Assembly (NCBI RefSeq): GCF_002797895.1 | Contig: NZ_PGES01000001.1 | Span: 5,704,001-5,768,000 of the forward strand | Length of the DNA: 64,000 nt | Reading direction: 5' to 3' | Source of the DNA: Janthinobacterium sp. 67 | GTDB taxonomy: Bacteria > Pseudomonadota > Gammaproteobacteria > Burkholderiales > Burkholderiaceae_D | Shown here: piece by piece, positions 56,101 through 64,000 of the stretch | Numbering within the stretch: the first letter of the stretch is position 1 | How the letters are laid out: each line of letters starts with the position of its first letter | Notes under the pieces: model-generated | What the model saw: only the letters and a program-made list of their open reading frames with translations | Told to the model about the DNA's origin: nothing | Database searches by the model: none | Translations under genes and position numbers: made by a program

Positions 56101-56124
56101 TTATCTAAGGCGAAACTTAGATAA
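56101..56124. repeat. Palindrome upstream of a PEP-CTERM gene
   Basis: TTATCTAAG (56101-56109) and CTTAGATAA (56116-56124) are perfect 9-bp arms around GCGAAA, 115 bp upstream of the PEP-CTERM start, in an AT-rich gap of 240 bp. It may be an operator or, as RNA with the following AAAATATTT, a weak end signal of the T2SS-like operon. Confidence 0.5.
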
Positions 56125-56239
56125 AATATTTATAAGTATTTCGATGTAATTATGCTACCATTCCGTTCAGTACTTCCGGTACTAAAACTATTGGTGGCCT
56201 GCGCATTGCAGCCATAAATTACTTTTTAAGGGATAAACT

Positions 56240-56737
56240 ATGAAATTGAAATTTATCGCTGCAGGCATCATGGCAGCAGCATCGTTCAGCGCATCGGCAG
56301 CAACCTACGACCTGGGCATCCTGGATCCAACCGGTTCCGATACCCTGTCGGCTTTCACGACCAAGTTCGCCGTCGATTCGGTAATCGATGATTCGTGGAC
56401 TTTCCAGTTGCTGGCCCCATCGTCGACCTCGTTCGGTGCACTGCAAACGTTCTCCGTGGCTAACGGCGCGATCAAGGATTTCGCTGCTACCCTCGTCGGT
56501 TATGGCGACCTGACCAAAAGCACGTCTACCGGTATCCAGAATCTGAGCTGGGCAGGCCAACTGGCCGCAGGCACCTACACGGTGAAAGTCTCGGGCCTGA
56601 CCCTGGTGAAAAATGTTCAGTACGTCGGTACGGTTTCGGCCCTGCCAGTACCAGAACCAGAAACCTATGGCATGCTGCTGGGCGGCCTGGCGCTGGTTGG
56701 CGCCGTGGCACGCCGTCGCGCCAAGAAAGCTGCTTAA
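56240..56737 (+). CDS. PEP-CTERM protein (FxDxF-like)
   Basis: Exported protein of 165 aa. ATG 56240 has AAGGG upstream, and a signal peptide (FIAAGIMAAASFSASAA) follows. The mature part resembles the FxDxF type (VIDDSWTFQLLAPSS, then LAAGTYTVKVSGLTL). Tail: VPEPETYGMLLGGLALVG ... ARRRAKKAA. Basic C-terminus and hydrophobic helix are canonical, so XrtB should process it. A bidirectional terminator follows. Its AT-rich promoter region contains a 9-bp palindrome. Confidence 0.9.
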   Translation: MKLKFIAAGIMAAASFSASAATYDLGILDPTGSDTLSAFTTKFAVDSVIDDSWTFQLLAPSSTSFGALQTFSVANGAIKDFAATLVGYGDLTKSTSTGIQNLSWAGQLAAGTYTVKVSGLTLVKNVQYVGTVSALPVPEPETYGMLLGGLALVGAVARRRAKKAA

Positions 56738-56752
56738 GCTTACGTTGCAATG

Positions 56753-56781
56753 AAAAAAACCCGCTTCGGCGGGTTTTTTTT
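56753..56781. terminator. Bidirectional terminator between PEP-CTERM gene and murJ
   Basis: AAAAAAACCCGC-TTCG-GCGGGTTTTTTTT: a perfect GC stem with a stable UUCG-type loop, flanked by A and T runs on the two sides. It can end transcripts of both convergent genes. Confidence 0.92.
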
Positions 56782-56832
56782 CGTCTGGATCAACTGCTTG
56801 ATGCGAGACGCCGGCAACAGCGTCCTGCGCAA

Positions 56833-58380
56833 TCACGCGTGGCGCTTGAAATCACGGAAGCGGAAGCCTACGGCAAATAAGGTGGCAAAGTACGCCACGC
56901 CGCACAGGGCCACCACCAGGGCCAGGGTGCCGGCCCGCAGCAGCGGATGGGCTTGCATGGCGATCCAGTCGATGTGCGCGGCGCCCAGATACGCCACGCC
57001 GCCCATCACGATGAGTGCCGGCAGCAGGCGCAGGAAGAACTTGGCCCAGCCCGGTTTCGGCTGGTAGATGCCGCGCTTGCGCAAGCCCCAGTACAGAAAA
57101 CTGGCGTTCAGGCAGGCGCCCAGGCCGATCGACAGGGCCAGGCCGGCCACGGCGATGTAGGGCACGAACAGCAGATTCATCAGCTGCGTGGCGATCAAGA
57201 CGCCGATGGCGATCTTCACGGGCGTGCGGATGTCCTGGCGCGCATAGAAGGCGGGCGCCAGGGTTTTCACGAGGATGATGCCGATCAGGCCAAGGCTGTA
57301 GGCCACCAGCGGCTGCGTCGACATGGTCACGGATTCGGCCGTGAACTTGCCATAATGGAAGAGGGTGGCGATCAGCGGCGTGGCCAGGGTGGCCATGCCA
57401 ACGGCGGCGGGCAGGGCCAGCAAAAAGGTCAGGCGCAAACCCCAGTCCAGCAGGGCCGAGTATTCCGTCTTGTCGCCATCCACATTCGCCTTCGACAGGC
57501 TGGGCAGCAAGATGGTGCCCAGGGCCACGCCCAGCATGGCGGTGGGGAACTCCATCAGGCGGTCCGCATACGACAGCCAGGAAATGCTGCCCTCGGCCAG
57601 GCGCGAGGCGATGCTCGTGTTGATCATCAGGCTGATCTGCGCTGCCGAGACGGCGAACACGGCCGGTCCCATCTTTTTCAGCACGCGGCGCACGCCGCCG
57701 TCGGACAGGCCGATGGCGGGATTGATCGACAGGCGCGGCAGCATGCCGATCTTGATCAGCGCGGGAATCTGGATGGCCACCTGCAGCAGGCCACCGGCGA
57801 ACACGGCAATGGCCATGGCGTAGATCGGTTGTTTCAAATAGGGAGCGAGGAACAGCGAGGCGGCGATGAACGACAGGTTCAGCAGCACCGGCGTGAACGC
57901 GGGAATCTTGAATTCGCGCCAGGTGTTCAGGATGCCGCCAGCCAGGGCCACGAAGGACATGCAACTAATATAAGGAAACATCAGCCGCGTCATCCACACG
58001 GCCGCGTCAAAAGCGCCCGCATCCTTGGTCAGGCCCGTGGCGATCGCATACACGAACCAGGGCGCGCCGATGATGCCGATGGCGGACACGAGCAAGGTGG
58101 CCCAGACGAGCGTGGTGGCCACGTGGTCGGCCAGCTGCTTGCTCGCTTCCTGGCCATGCTGGTTCTTGTATTCAGACAAGATCGGCACGAAGGCTTGCGA
58201 GAACGCCCCCTCGGCAAACAGCCGGCGCAACAGGTTGGGGATGCGGAAGGCAACAATGAAGGCGTCCGTGTAGGCGCCGGCGCCAAAGGCGCGCGCGAAC
58301 AGGCTCTCGCGCAATAATCCGGTTACACGGGACAGCATGGTCATGCTGGAAATGGCGGCGAGGGTTTTAAGCAAGTTCAT
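56833..58380 (-). CDS. murJ: Lipid II flippase MurJ
   Basis: Polytopic protein of 515 aa with fourteen hydrophobic helices, moving lipid II across the inner membrane. N-terminus MTMLSRVTGLLRESLFARAF carries the conserved Arg residues of MurJ, then FRIPNLLRRLFAEGAFSQAF with the Arg pair and VPILSEYKNQHG. ISWLSYADRLMEFPTAMLGV is another family block. Its position beside rpsT, divergently transcribed, is a standard betaproteobacterial arrangement. ATG 58380 is the first in frame and begins MNLLKTLAAISS. Confidence 0.95.
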   Translation of the reverse strand: MNLLKTLAAISSMTMLSRVTGLLRESLFARAFGAGAYTDAFIVAFRIPNLLRRLFAEGAFSQAFVPILSEYKNQHGQEASKQLADHVATTLVWATLLVSAIGIIGAPWFVYAIATGLTKDAGAFDAAVWMTRLMFPYISCMSFVALAGGILNTWREFKIPAFTPVLLNLSFIAASLFLAPYLKQPIYAMAIAVFAGGLLQVAIQIPALIKIGMLPRLSINPAIGLSDGGVRRVLKKMGPAVFAVSAAQISLMINTSIASRLAEGSISWLSYADRLMEFPTAMLGVALGTILLPSLSKANVDGDKTEYSALLDWGLRLTFLLALPAAVGMATLATPLIATLFHYGKFTAESVTMSTQPLVAYSLGLIGIILVKTLAPAFYARQDIRTPVKIAIGVLIATQLMNLLFVPYIAVAGLALSIGLGACLNASFLYWGLRKRGIYQPKPGWAKFFLRLLPALIVMGGVAYLGAAHIDWIAMQAHPLLRAGTLALVVALCGVAYFATLFAVGFRFRDFKRHA

Positions 58381-58502
58381 GGGGGCAGATTATAGCCGGG
58401 AGCGGTACCGGAAAACGGTTAAAATATGGTAACAATCGCTGCCGATTCGCCCTTGCCCGCCTCATTTTCACGTGTTTTTGGCGTGACACACGGTTTTTTG
58501 AT

Positions 58503-58531
58503 TTGCCCCCGCTTGAAAATATCGCTATAAT
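58503..58531 (+). promoter_or_regulatory. Candidate rpsT promoter
   Basis: TTGCCC (58503-58508) and TATAAT (58526-58531) with a 17-bp spacer, about 150 bp before rpsT. A perfect 12-bp palindrome ACAGAATTCTGT lies just downstream at 58542-58553. The leader contains ACACTAATGTTTG twice (58561-58573 and 58632-58644). Confidence 0.55.
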
Positions 58532-58627
58532 CGAAGGCTGTACAGAATTCTGTTACGCAGACACTAATGTTTGACAGGCACTGGTTTGGCACACATGGTT
58601 CGGCAGACGCACAGAACGCACCGGTTG

Positions 58628-58645
58628 GCAAACACTAATGTTTGC
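58628..58645 (+). promoter_or_regulatory. Leader hairpin upstream of rpsT
   Basis: GCAAACA / TGTTTGC with a CTAA loop forms a 7-bp RNA stem 32 bp before the rpsT start codon, before the AGGAAA ribosome site. E. coli S20 regulates its own translation, so a leader-control element is conceivable. Confidence 0.4.
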
Positions 58646-58677
58646 AAACGCACTTTGACCCTGTTTTAGGAAATTCC

Positions 58678-58944
58678 ATGGCAAATACCGCACAAGCGCG
58701 CAAACGCGCTCGTCAAGCAGTTAAGCAAAACGCACACAATTCGTCCCAACGTTCGACCTTGCGCACGGCTATCAAAGCTGCTCGCAAAGCGATCCAGGGC
58801 GGCGACAAGGCAGCTGCTGCTGCAATCTTCCAAGCATCCGTGTCGACCATCGACCGTATCGCTGACAAGAAGATCATCCACAAAAACAAGGCAGCTCGCC
58901 ATAAGAGCCGTCTGGCAGCTGCTTTGAAAGCACTGTCCGCTTAA
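58678..58944 (+). CDS. rpsT: 30S ribosomal protein S20
   Basis: Small basic protein of 88 aa that binds 16S r[23 protein letters not shown] and [20 protein letters not shown] are the standard S20 ends, and the length agrees. ATG 58678 is preceded by TTTTAGGAAATTCC, a good ribosome site; the frame open to 58642 is untranslated leader. Confidence 0.98.
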   Translation: MANTAQARKRARQAVKQNAHNSSQRSTLRTAIKAARKAIQGGDKAAAAAIFQASVSTIDRIADKKIIHKNKAARHKSRLAAALKALSA

Positions 58945-58954
58945 TATTCGCCAG

Positions 58955-58983
58955 CAGGCAAGCCACCATGGTGGCCTTGCCTG
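58955..58983. repeat. Inverted repeat after rpsT
   Basis: Arms CAGGCAAG / CTTGCCTG with an inner CCACC / GGTGG palindrome make a strong hairpin 10 bp after the rpsT stop, with one bulged base. No T-run follows, so it is more likely an mRNA-stabilising 3' structure than a terminator. Confidence 0.6.
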
Positions 58984-59012
58984 TGCCGGTACGCTGGCAC
59001 TGGTTGAAAAGC

Positions 59013-59046
59013 AAAAACCCGCAGATTCGTTCTGGCGGGTTTTTTC
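59013..59046. terminator. Bidirectional terminator between rpsT and the DUF192 gene
   Basis: AAAAACCCGC and GCGGGTTTTTT arms with a central AGATTCGTTCTG that pairs partly. A and T runs on the two sides let it serve both convergent genes. Confidence 0.85.
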
Positions 59047-59104
59047 GCGTTCCCGCGCCGGTTTTTAAGGCCGTGGCCGTCTGCGGTCGCCCGTATCTTG
59101 CGCG

Positions 59105-59548
59105 CTAGCGCGCCGCCGGCAAGTTGCCGATGCTCATGCCTGGCTTGATGTTCTTTTGCTTGAACCAGCCCAGATGCATTTCCAGCGCATAGCGCACGGG
59201 CACGGTCTTGGTGGAGCAATGGCTGTCGAGCGTGTGCGGCTGCATGTCTTCGATGTTGACGATCTTGCCGCTGGCATCGATAAAGGCCACCGACAGGGGC
59301 AGCGGCGTGTTTTTCATCCACATGCATTGCGTGGATGAATTGCCAAAGACAAACAGCATGCCTGCATTGGCCGGCATCTTTTCGCGGTACATCAAGCCCT
59401 GTTCGCGCTGCGCTTCCGTGGCGGCCACTTCCGCCTGGATCAAATGCATGCCGGCTGACAGTTGCAAGCTCCTCGTTTGCGCCTGGGCCATGCTGACGCA
59501 AGACAGCAGGGCGATGGACAGACTGAGACGGCGCAGGCAATTTTTCAT
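59105..59548 (-). CDS. DUF192 family exported protein
   Basis: Exported small protein of 147 aa with a signal peptide (LSLSIALLSCVSMAQAQ). DUF192 motifs are present: EVAATEAQREQGLMYREKMP, GMLFVFGNSSTQCMWMKNTP, LPLSVAFIDASGKIVNIEDM and PVRYALEMHLGWFKQKNIKP. Function is not established for this family. It is a regular neighbour of icd-region genes in Burkholderiales. The divergent region to the next minus-strand genes contains no other frame of note. Confidence 0.9.
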   Translation of the reverse strand: MKNCLRRLSLSIALLSCVSMAQAQTRSLQLSAGMHLIQAEVAATEAQREQGLMYREKMPANAGMLFVFGNSSTQCMWMKNTPLPLSVAFIDASGKIVNIEDMQPHTLDSHCSTKTVPVRYALEMHLGWFKQKNIKPGMSIGNLPAAR

Positions 59549-59680
59549 GGGGCGGGGCGGTGGCGATCGAAGCGGCGATTAAGCCATGCTGGCGCACGCC
59601 TGGTCAAGCCTGCCGCCCGGCCGCGCCGAAAGCGTGGGGTTACCGCAACATGCTCGCCGTCGCCACCCCGGAAACTGCGT

Positions 59681-59848
59681 TTACTTGACGGGCTTGCCTG
59701 CTTCGGCGGGCTGCTTCGTCTTGCGTGCCAGGGGAATCAGGCGCGCCGCATCGGTCGCGGCGGAAGCGTGCACCTGGGCGCCCGACTGGGCCAGTGCGGC
59801 GCCGGCAAGCGGGGAGGCGGCCAGGGTTGATATTGCTTTTTTCATCAT
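59681..59848 (-). CDS. Small exported protein, 55 aa, unknown
   Basis: Short gene read from the minus strand: ATG at 59846-59848, a second ATG directly after, and TAA at 59681-59683. An AAAAGGGAAG ribosome site ends just before the first ATG. The peptide begins MMKKAISTLAASPLAGAALA, a signal-peptide-like start that could be cleaved after ALAQS or further on. The mature part is Ala/Gln-rich, then basic (RLIPLARKTKQPAEAGKPVK). I recognise no family. The good ribosome site and signal peptide support expression. Confidence 0.6.
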   Translation of the reverse strand: MMKKAISTLAASPLAGAALAQSGAQVHASAATDAARLIPLARKTKQPAEAGKPVK

Positions 59849-59955
59849 CTTCCCTTTTGTATCATGTCAGGGTCCGATGATCTTAATTGCATTATCTAAA
59901 AATAAATAGTGCTTTCTAGAAAAATTGAGTGCCGCGGCCGCTTTTCCTGGTCGCT

Positions 59956-60519
59956 TTACGCTTTGCCTATGTTCTCGGCCGGCACTTCGCACCATTCTCC
60001 CGGCATCAATGGATGGCTGGCCAGCGAGAACGGGCCGATGGCGCTGCGCACGAGGCGCAGGGTGGGCAGGCCGACGGCCGCCGTCATGCGCCGCACTTGC
60101 CGGTTTTTTCCTTCTTTCAAGGTGATCGCCAGCCATGAGGTCGGCTTGTCGGCGCGCGCGCGGATGGGTGGATTGCGGGGCCACAGCCAGTCCGGCTCGG
60201 CGATGCGCACGGCCTTGCATGGTTTGGTGATGAAGTCGCCCAGGTCCAGCGGCGCCTGCAGGCGCGCCAAGCTGGCCGCATCGGGCACGCCGTCGACCTG
60301 CACCAGATAGGTTTTCGCTTCCTTGCGGTCCGGATGGCTGATCTCGTGCTGCAGGCGGCCGTCGTCCGTCAGCAGCAGCAAGCCTTCGCTGTCGGCGTCG
60401 AGCCGGCCGGCCGGATAGATGCCGGGGATGGTGAGATGGTCGGCCAGGGTGGCGCGGCCCTCCTGCGGCGAAAACTGGCACAGGACCTGGAACGGTTTAT
60501 TGAAGAGGATGAGTGGCAT
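59956..60519 (-). CDS. rluE: 23S rRNA pseudouridine synthase, RluE-type
   Basis: Pseudouridine synthase of the RsuA/RluB/E/F family, 187 aa, lacking an S4 domain, which fits RluE (23S rRNA U2457). PLILFNKPFQVLCQF starts the catalytic domain, and the active-site Asp is in YPAGRLDADSEGLLLLTDDG. Then come KTYLVQVDGVP and ITLKEGKNRQVRRMTAAVGL, the family's C-terminal motif, and LPTLRLVRSAIGPF. ATG 60519 begins MPLILFNKPF; the longer frame upstream has no support. It is read away from icd. Confidence 0.92.
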   Translation of the reverse strand: MPLILFNKPFQVLCQFSPQEGRATLADHLTIPGIYPAGRLDADSEGLLLLTDDGRLQHEISHPDRKEAKTYLVQVDGVPDAASLARLQAPLDLGDFITKPCKAVRIAEPDWLWPRNPPIRARADKPTSWLAITLKEGKNRQVRRMTAAVGLPTLRLVRSAIGPFSLASHPLMPGEWCEVPAENIGKA

Positions 60520-60802
60520 GCTGGTAGAGGAATTGATGTAAACGATGGTGGCTGCTGGTCGGCGCCGCAAAAGCGTGGCGCCCTGTAAGATACTGGTGCA
60601 TAATGTGAAACGTTAGTCTTATGTCTTATAGAAGACTGTGGCGGTGGGCTTCTTTGGCGATGCGGATGGCCCGGGTGTTCTTTCCCTGCTAAAGTGCGTT
60701 GTTGCCGCCCTGTTCGGACTTGTTTTTGTAAACTCTGCAACCGCAGAGCGCGTCGCCGGCCCGCGTTGCCCGCCAGCGGTGTGTCCCACTTCGGAGATCA
60801 CG

Positions 60803-62056
60803 ATGTATCAACATATCACTGTACCTGCTGACGGCCAAAAAATCACCGTCAACGCCGATTTTTCGCTGAATGTACCAGATAATCCCATCGTTCCCTTCAT
60901 TGAAGGCGATGGCACGGGCATCGACATCAGCCCGGTCATGATCAAGGTGATCGACGCGGCCGTGGCCAAGGCCTACGGCGGCGCGCGCAAGATCAGCTGG
61001 ATGGAAATCTACGCAGGCGAAAAATCGACGAATGTGTACGGCCCCGATGTGTGGCTGCCGGAAGAAACACTGGAAGTGCTGAAAGATTACGTGGTGTCCA
61101 TCAAGGGCCCGCTGACGACGCCCGTCGGCGGCGGCATCCGTTCGCTGAACGTGGCCCTGCGCCAGCAGCTGGACCTGTACGTCTGCCTGCGCCCCGTGCG
61201 CTACTTCACGGGCGTGCCGTCGCCCGTGAAAGAGCCGGAAAAGACGGACATGGTGATTTTCCGCGAAAACTCGGAAGATATCTACGCCGGCATCGAATAC
61301 CAGCAAGGTTCCCCTGAAGCCAAGAAATTGATGGATTTCCTCGTCAATGAAATGGGCGTGACCAAGATCCGCTTCCCGGCCACGTCGGGCCTGGGCATCA
61401 AGCCCGTGTCCATCGAAGGCACGGAGCGTCTGGTGCGCAAGGCCATCCAGTACGCGATCGACAATGACAAGCCATCCGTGACGATCGTGCACAAAGGTAA
61501 CATCATGAAGTACACGGAAGGCGGCTTCCGCGACTGGGCGTATGCGCTGGCGCAAAAGGAATTCGGCGCCGAGCTGATCGATGGCGGCCCATGGTGCAAG
61601 TTCAAGAATCCGAAGACGGGCCGCGACATCATCGTCAAGGATTCCATTGCTGACGCGTTCCTGCAACAAATCCTGCTGCGTCCGGCCGAATACAGCGTCA
61701 TCGCCACCCTGAATCTGAACGGCGATTACATTTCCGACGCGCTGGCCGCGCAAGTGGGCGGCATCGGCATCGCGCCGGGCGCCAACCTGTCCGACTCCGT
61801 CGCCATGTTTGAAGCGACGCACGGCACGGCGCCCAAGTATGCGGGCAAGGATTACGTGAACCCCGGTTCCTTGATCTTGTCGGCGGAAATGATGCTGCGC
61901 CACATGGGCTGGCTGGAAGCGGCCGACCTGGTCATTTCCTCGATGCAAAAGTCGATCGCCTCGAAGCGCGTCACCTACGATTTCGCCCGCCTGATGGAAG
62001 GCGCGACGCAAGTGTCGTGCTCGGGCTTCGGCGAGGTGATGATCGAGCACATGTAA
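60803..62056 (+). CDS. icd: NADP-dependent isocitrate dehydrogenase
   Basis: TCA-cycle enzyme of 417 aa, close to E. coli Icd in length. [40 protein letters not shown] (substrate-binding Ser and Arg), [24 protein letters not shown] and the NADP region [20 protein letters not shown] are all present. GGAG at 60793-60796 stands 6 nt before ATG 60803. The upstream frame to 60638 is a leader. A bidirectional terminator follows. Confidence 0.97.
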   Translation: MYQHITVPADGQKITVNADFSLNVPDNPIVPFIEGDGTGIDISPVMIKVIDAAVAKAYGGARKISWMEIYAGEKSTNVYGPDVWLPEETLEVLKDYVVSIKGPLTTPVGGGIRSLNVALRQQLDLYVCLRPVRYFTGVPSPVKEPEKTDMVIFRENSEDIYAGIEYQQGSPEAKKLMDFLVNEMGVTKIRFPATSGLGIKPVSIEGTERLVRKAIQYAIDNDKPSVTIVHKGNIMKYTEGGFRDWAYALAQKEFGAELIDGGPWCKFKNPKTGRDIIVKDSIADAFLQQILLRPAEYSVIATLNLNGDYISDALAAQVGGIGIAPGANLSDSVAMFEATHGTAPKYAGKDYVNPGSLILSAEMMLRHMGWLEAADLVISSMQKSIASKRVTYDFARLMEGATQVSCSGFGEVMIEHM

Positions 62057-62090
62057 TGGAGGGGCAGGGCGCTGCGCGCCCTGCGGACGA

Positions 62091-62120
62091 AAAAAAACCC
62101 CGTTCGAAAACGGGGTTTTT
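62091..62120. terminator. Bidirectional terminator between icd and the cold-shock gene
   Basis: ACCCCGTT / AACGGGGT with a CGAA loop, flanked by an A-run and TTTTT. It serves icd on plus and the csp gene on minus. Confidence 0.92.
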
Positions 62121-62142
62121 CACATCTGAGGGCCGGCGATGC

Positions 62143-62346
62143 TTAGGCTGCTTGGATGTTGGAAGCTTGCTTGCCTTTAGGGCCTTGCGTGACTTCGAAT
62201 TGAACTTTTTGACCTTCTTTGAGGGTCTTGAAACCGTTCATGTTGATTGCGGAGAAATGAGCAAACAAATCTTCGCCGCCATCATCTGGAGTGATGAAGC
62301 CAAAACCTTTGGAATCATTGAACCACTTAACTGTACCTGTTGCCAT
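62143..62346 (-). CDS. CspA-family cold-shock protein
   Basis: Single OB-fold nucleic-acid chaperone of 67 aa. It has the RNP motifs KGFGFITPD and DLFAHFSAI, and opens [16 protein letters not shown] as usual; the ATG at 62344-62346 is chosen over an earlier one in frame. A long, structured 5' leader (62347 onward) contains a perfect 16-bp palindrome and is typical of cold-shock genes. Confidence 0.96.
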   Translation of the reverse strand: MATGTVKWFNDSKGFGFITPDDGGEDLFAHFSAINMNGFKTLKEGQKVQFEVTQGPKGKQASNIQAA

Positions 62347-62667
62347 AAAAAGAACTTTCAAAATTAAAACAAATCACACGAGCCATAAAAGCAAGAAGCT
62401 TCTTGCCCCCTCCTCGACGTCTCACTTCTTATCAAGCTGTACATTACTGCAACAGTCGATACAGCATTGTTGGCGGAATAAATAATGAAGTCAAGCGCTT
62501 TTCCATCGATATTGCCAAATTCTTCACGACAACCAAAAAAGCAACTCTTGATTTTGACGGCAAGGTCGCCATCTGCGCACTATTAAGAAAACGCGTAAGA
62601 TTGAAAACAATTGGAAAGGCGTAGATATTGCGCATGACAACCACTGTGAAAGCATTAGAATAAGCGT
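62347..62667. other. Divergent regulatory region between csp and clpS
   Basis: About 320 bp without a gene. It holds the csp leader on the minus strand and the clpS promoter on plus. Notable are a 16-bp perfect palindrome (listed separately) and AT-rich tracts around 62520-62640. Confidence 0.55.
62391..62406 (-). promoter_or_regulatory. Perfect palindrome in the csp leader
   Basis: GCAAGAAGCTTCTTGC, self-complementary over all 16 bases. On the minus strand TTTTATGG follows it, so the RNA could fold into a 6-bp hairpin with an AGCT loop near a U-run, in the leader of the cold-shock gene. Role unknown. Confidence 0.45.
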
Positions 62668-62970
62668 ATGGCAACCAAGCACGACACAGAAACCCTGCTG
62701 GAGCGGCAAGTGCTGAAGCCGCCACCGCTCTACCAGGTGGCCTTGCTCAATGACGACTACACCCCGATGGAATTCGTGGTGGCCATCATTCAGGAGTATT
62801 TCAACAAGGACCGTGAAACGGCGACGCAAATCATGCTCAGTGTTCATCGCTACGGCAAAGGAGTGTGCGGCGTGTTCTCTAAAGATATAGCGTGTACCAA
62901 AGTGGAGTTCGTTTTAACGCATGCGCGCAAGGCGGGGCATCCCCTGCAGTGCGTGATGGAGGAAGTATGA
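62668..62970 (+). CDS. clpS: ATP-dependent Clp protease adaptor ClpS
   Basis: N-end-rule adaptor of 100 aa delivering substrates to Clp[21 protein letters not shown] (N-degron pocket with Asp-Asp), [20 protein letters not shown] and [20 protein letters not shown] are the conserved blocks. The stop overlaps the clpA start by four bases (ATGA), the usual clpS-clpA arrangement. Confidence 0.97.
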   Translation: MATKHDTETLLERQVLKPPPLYQVALLNDDYTPMEFVVAIIQEYFNKDRETATQIMLSVHRYGKGVCGVFSKDIACTKVEFVLTHARKAGHPLQCVMEEV

Positions 62971-64000
62971 TTGCGCAGGAATTAGAAGTAAGTTTGCACA
63001 TGGCGTTTGTCGAAGCTCGGCAGGCACGGCACGAATTCATCACGGTTGAGCATTTACTGCTGGCACTGCTGGACAATCCCTCCGCTGCCGAGGTATTGCG
63101 TGCCTGCGCGGTCAATATTGAAGACCTGCGCAAGACCCTCACCAATTTCATCGGCGATAACACGCCGACCGTGCCTGGCACGGGCGAAGTCGACACCCAG
63201 CCGACGCTTGGTTTCCAGCGCGTGATCCAGCGCGCCATCATGCACGTCCAATCCGCCTCGAACGGCAAGAAGGAAGTCACGGGCGCCAATGTGCTCGTGG
63301 CCATCTTCGGCGAAAAGGACTCGCATGCTGTTTACTACCTGCACCAGCAGGGCGTGACGCGCCTGGACGTGGTCAATTTCATTTCGCACGGCGTGCGCAA
63401 GGACCAGTCGACGGAAAGCGCGAAAGCCTCCGAAGGCGTGGAAGAAGCGCCCGTCGATGGCCAGCCGAAGGAAAGCCCGCTCGACCAGTTCACGCAAAAC
63501 CTGAACAAGGCCGCGGCCGAGGGCAGGATCGACCCCCTGATCGGGCGCGAGGACGAAGTCGACCGCGTGATCCAGATCCTCTGCCGTCGCCGCAAGAACA
63601 ATCCGCTGCTCGTGGGTGAAGCGGGCGTGGGCAAGACGGCCATCGCCGAAGGCCTGGCCTACCGCATCACGCAAAGCGACGTGCCGGAAATCCTGCAGAA
63701 TGCCGTCGTGTATTCGCTGGACATGGGCGCCTTGCTGGCCGGTACCAAATACCGCGGCGACTTCGAACAGCGTTTGAAAGCCGTGCTGAAACAGTTGAAG
63801 GACAATCCGAACGGCATCCTGTTCATTGACGAGATCCACACCATCATCGGTGCGGGTTCGGCCTCGGGCGGCACGCTGGACGCGTCCAACCTGCTGAAAC
63901 CGGCACTGGCGAATGGCCAGCTGAAGTGCATCGGCGCGACCACGTACACGGAATTCCGCGGCGTGTTCGAGAAAGACCATGCGCTCTCGCGCCGCTTCCA
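62967..64000 (+). CDS. clpA: ClpA, ATPase subunit of the Clp protease (partial)
   Basis: AAA+ unfoldase; the first 344 or so residues are present and the rest lies outside the window. The N-domain opens [20 protein letters not shown] and [20 protein letters not shown]. The first ATPase domain has [20 protein letters not shown], the Walker [19 protein letters not shown] and the Walker [21 protein letters not shown]. The start ATG 62967 overlaps clpS. Confidence 0.97.
   Translation, partial: MIAQELEVSLHMAFVEARQARHEFITVEHLLLALLDNPSAAEVLRACAVNIEDLRKTLTNFIGDNTPTVPGTGEVDTQPTLGFQRVIQRAIMHVQSASNGKKEVTGANVLVAIFGEKDSHAVYYLHQQGVTRLDVVNFISHGVRKDQSTESAKASEGVEEAPVDGQPKESPLDQFTQNLNKAAAEGRIDPLIGREDEVDRVIQILCRRRKNNPLLVGEAGVGKTAIAEGLAYRITQSDVPEILQNAVVYSLDMGALLAGTKYRGDFEQRLKAVLKQLKDNPNGILFIDEIHTIIGAGSASGGTLDASNLLKPALANGQLKCIGATTYTEFRGVFEKDHALSRRF

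Overview
The window looks like chromosomal DNA of an Oxalobacteraceae betaproteobacterium, most likely Janthinobacterium or a close relative. This is inferred from protein character, from the conserved housekeeping neighbourhoods murJ / rpsT, DUF192 / rluE / icd and csp / clpS-clpA, and from the XrtB-type exosortase exopolysaccharide (EPS) locus. I saw no tRNA, rRNA, insertion sequence, integrase or CRISPR array. Coding DNA is GC-rich and the promoter gaps are clearly AT-rich.

Layout. (1) 1-3.6 kb: a truncated OafA-type acyltransferase with a C-terminal SGNH domain on the minus strand, then an Uup-type ABC-F ATPase. (2) 3.7-7.1 kb: a CPBP/CAAX-type membrane protease, the outer-membrane barrel EpsL and a polyprenyl-phosphate sugar transferase, which together form the first EPS operon. 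(3) 7.1-7.8 kb: a long non-coding leader with promoter-like signals. (4) 7.8-17.6 kb: the core EPS and exosortase operon epsD-epsE-epsF-epsG-xrtB-epsI-flippase-polymerase-GT2. (5) 17.8-24.3 kb: a secreted heparinase II/III-like protein, two GT4 glycosyltransferases and a reversed CapK-like adenylate-forming enzyme. (6) 24.4-32.7 kb: a sugar-nucleotide cassette (TviB-type dehydrogenase, DUF354, Gfo/Idh/MocA oxidoreductase, TIM-barrel-like protein, WecB-type epimerase, nucleotidyltransferase, ManC/AlgA).

(7) 32.8-46.1 kb: genes for exported products. There are five PEP-CTERM proteins of different families, a TIGR03790-type protein, an ExeM/NucH-like nuclease and a large S8 protease with a separate I9-domain protein nearby. 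The regulator pair here consists of a degenerate OmpR-type response regulator and the LuxR-type EpsA, overlapping by 4 bp. (8) 46.6-56.0 kb: a compact type II secretion / type IV pilus-like operon with GspG, F, E, D, four PilM/N/O/P-like alignment components and three further pseudopilin-like proteins. A sixth PEP-CTERM gene (56.2 kb) follows it. (9) 56.8-64 kb: housekeeping genes murJ, rpsT, a DUF192 gene, a 55-aa exported microprotein, rluE, icd, a cold-shock gene, clpS and the start of clpA.

Working model (inference): EpsL/D/E/F/G, the sugar transferase, flippase, polymerase and glycosyltransferases build and export a polysaccharide containing N-acetylated uronic acid and possibly mannose-derived sugars. 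XrtB cleaves PEP-CTERM proteins at the inner membrane so that they can be released or joined to the matrix. The T2SS-like machine beside the PEP-CTERM, nuclease and protease genes is a candidate exporter. The EpsA pair probably controls the whole region.
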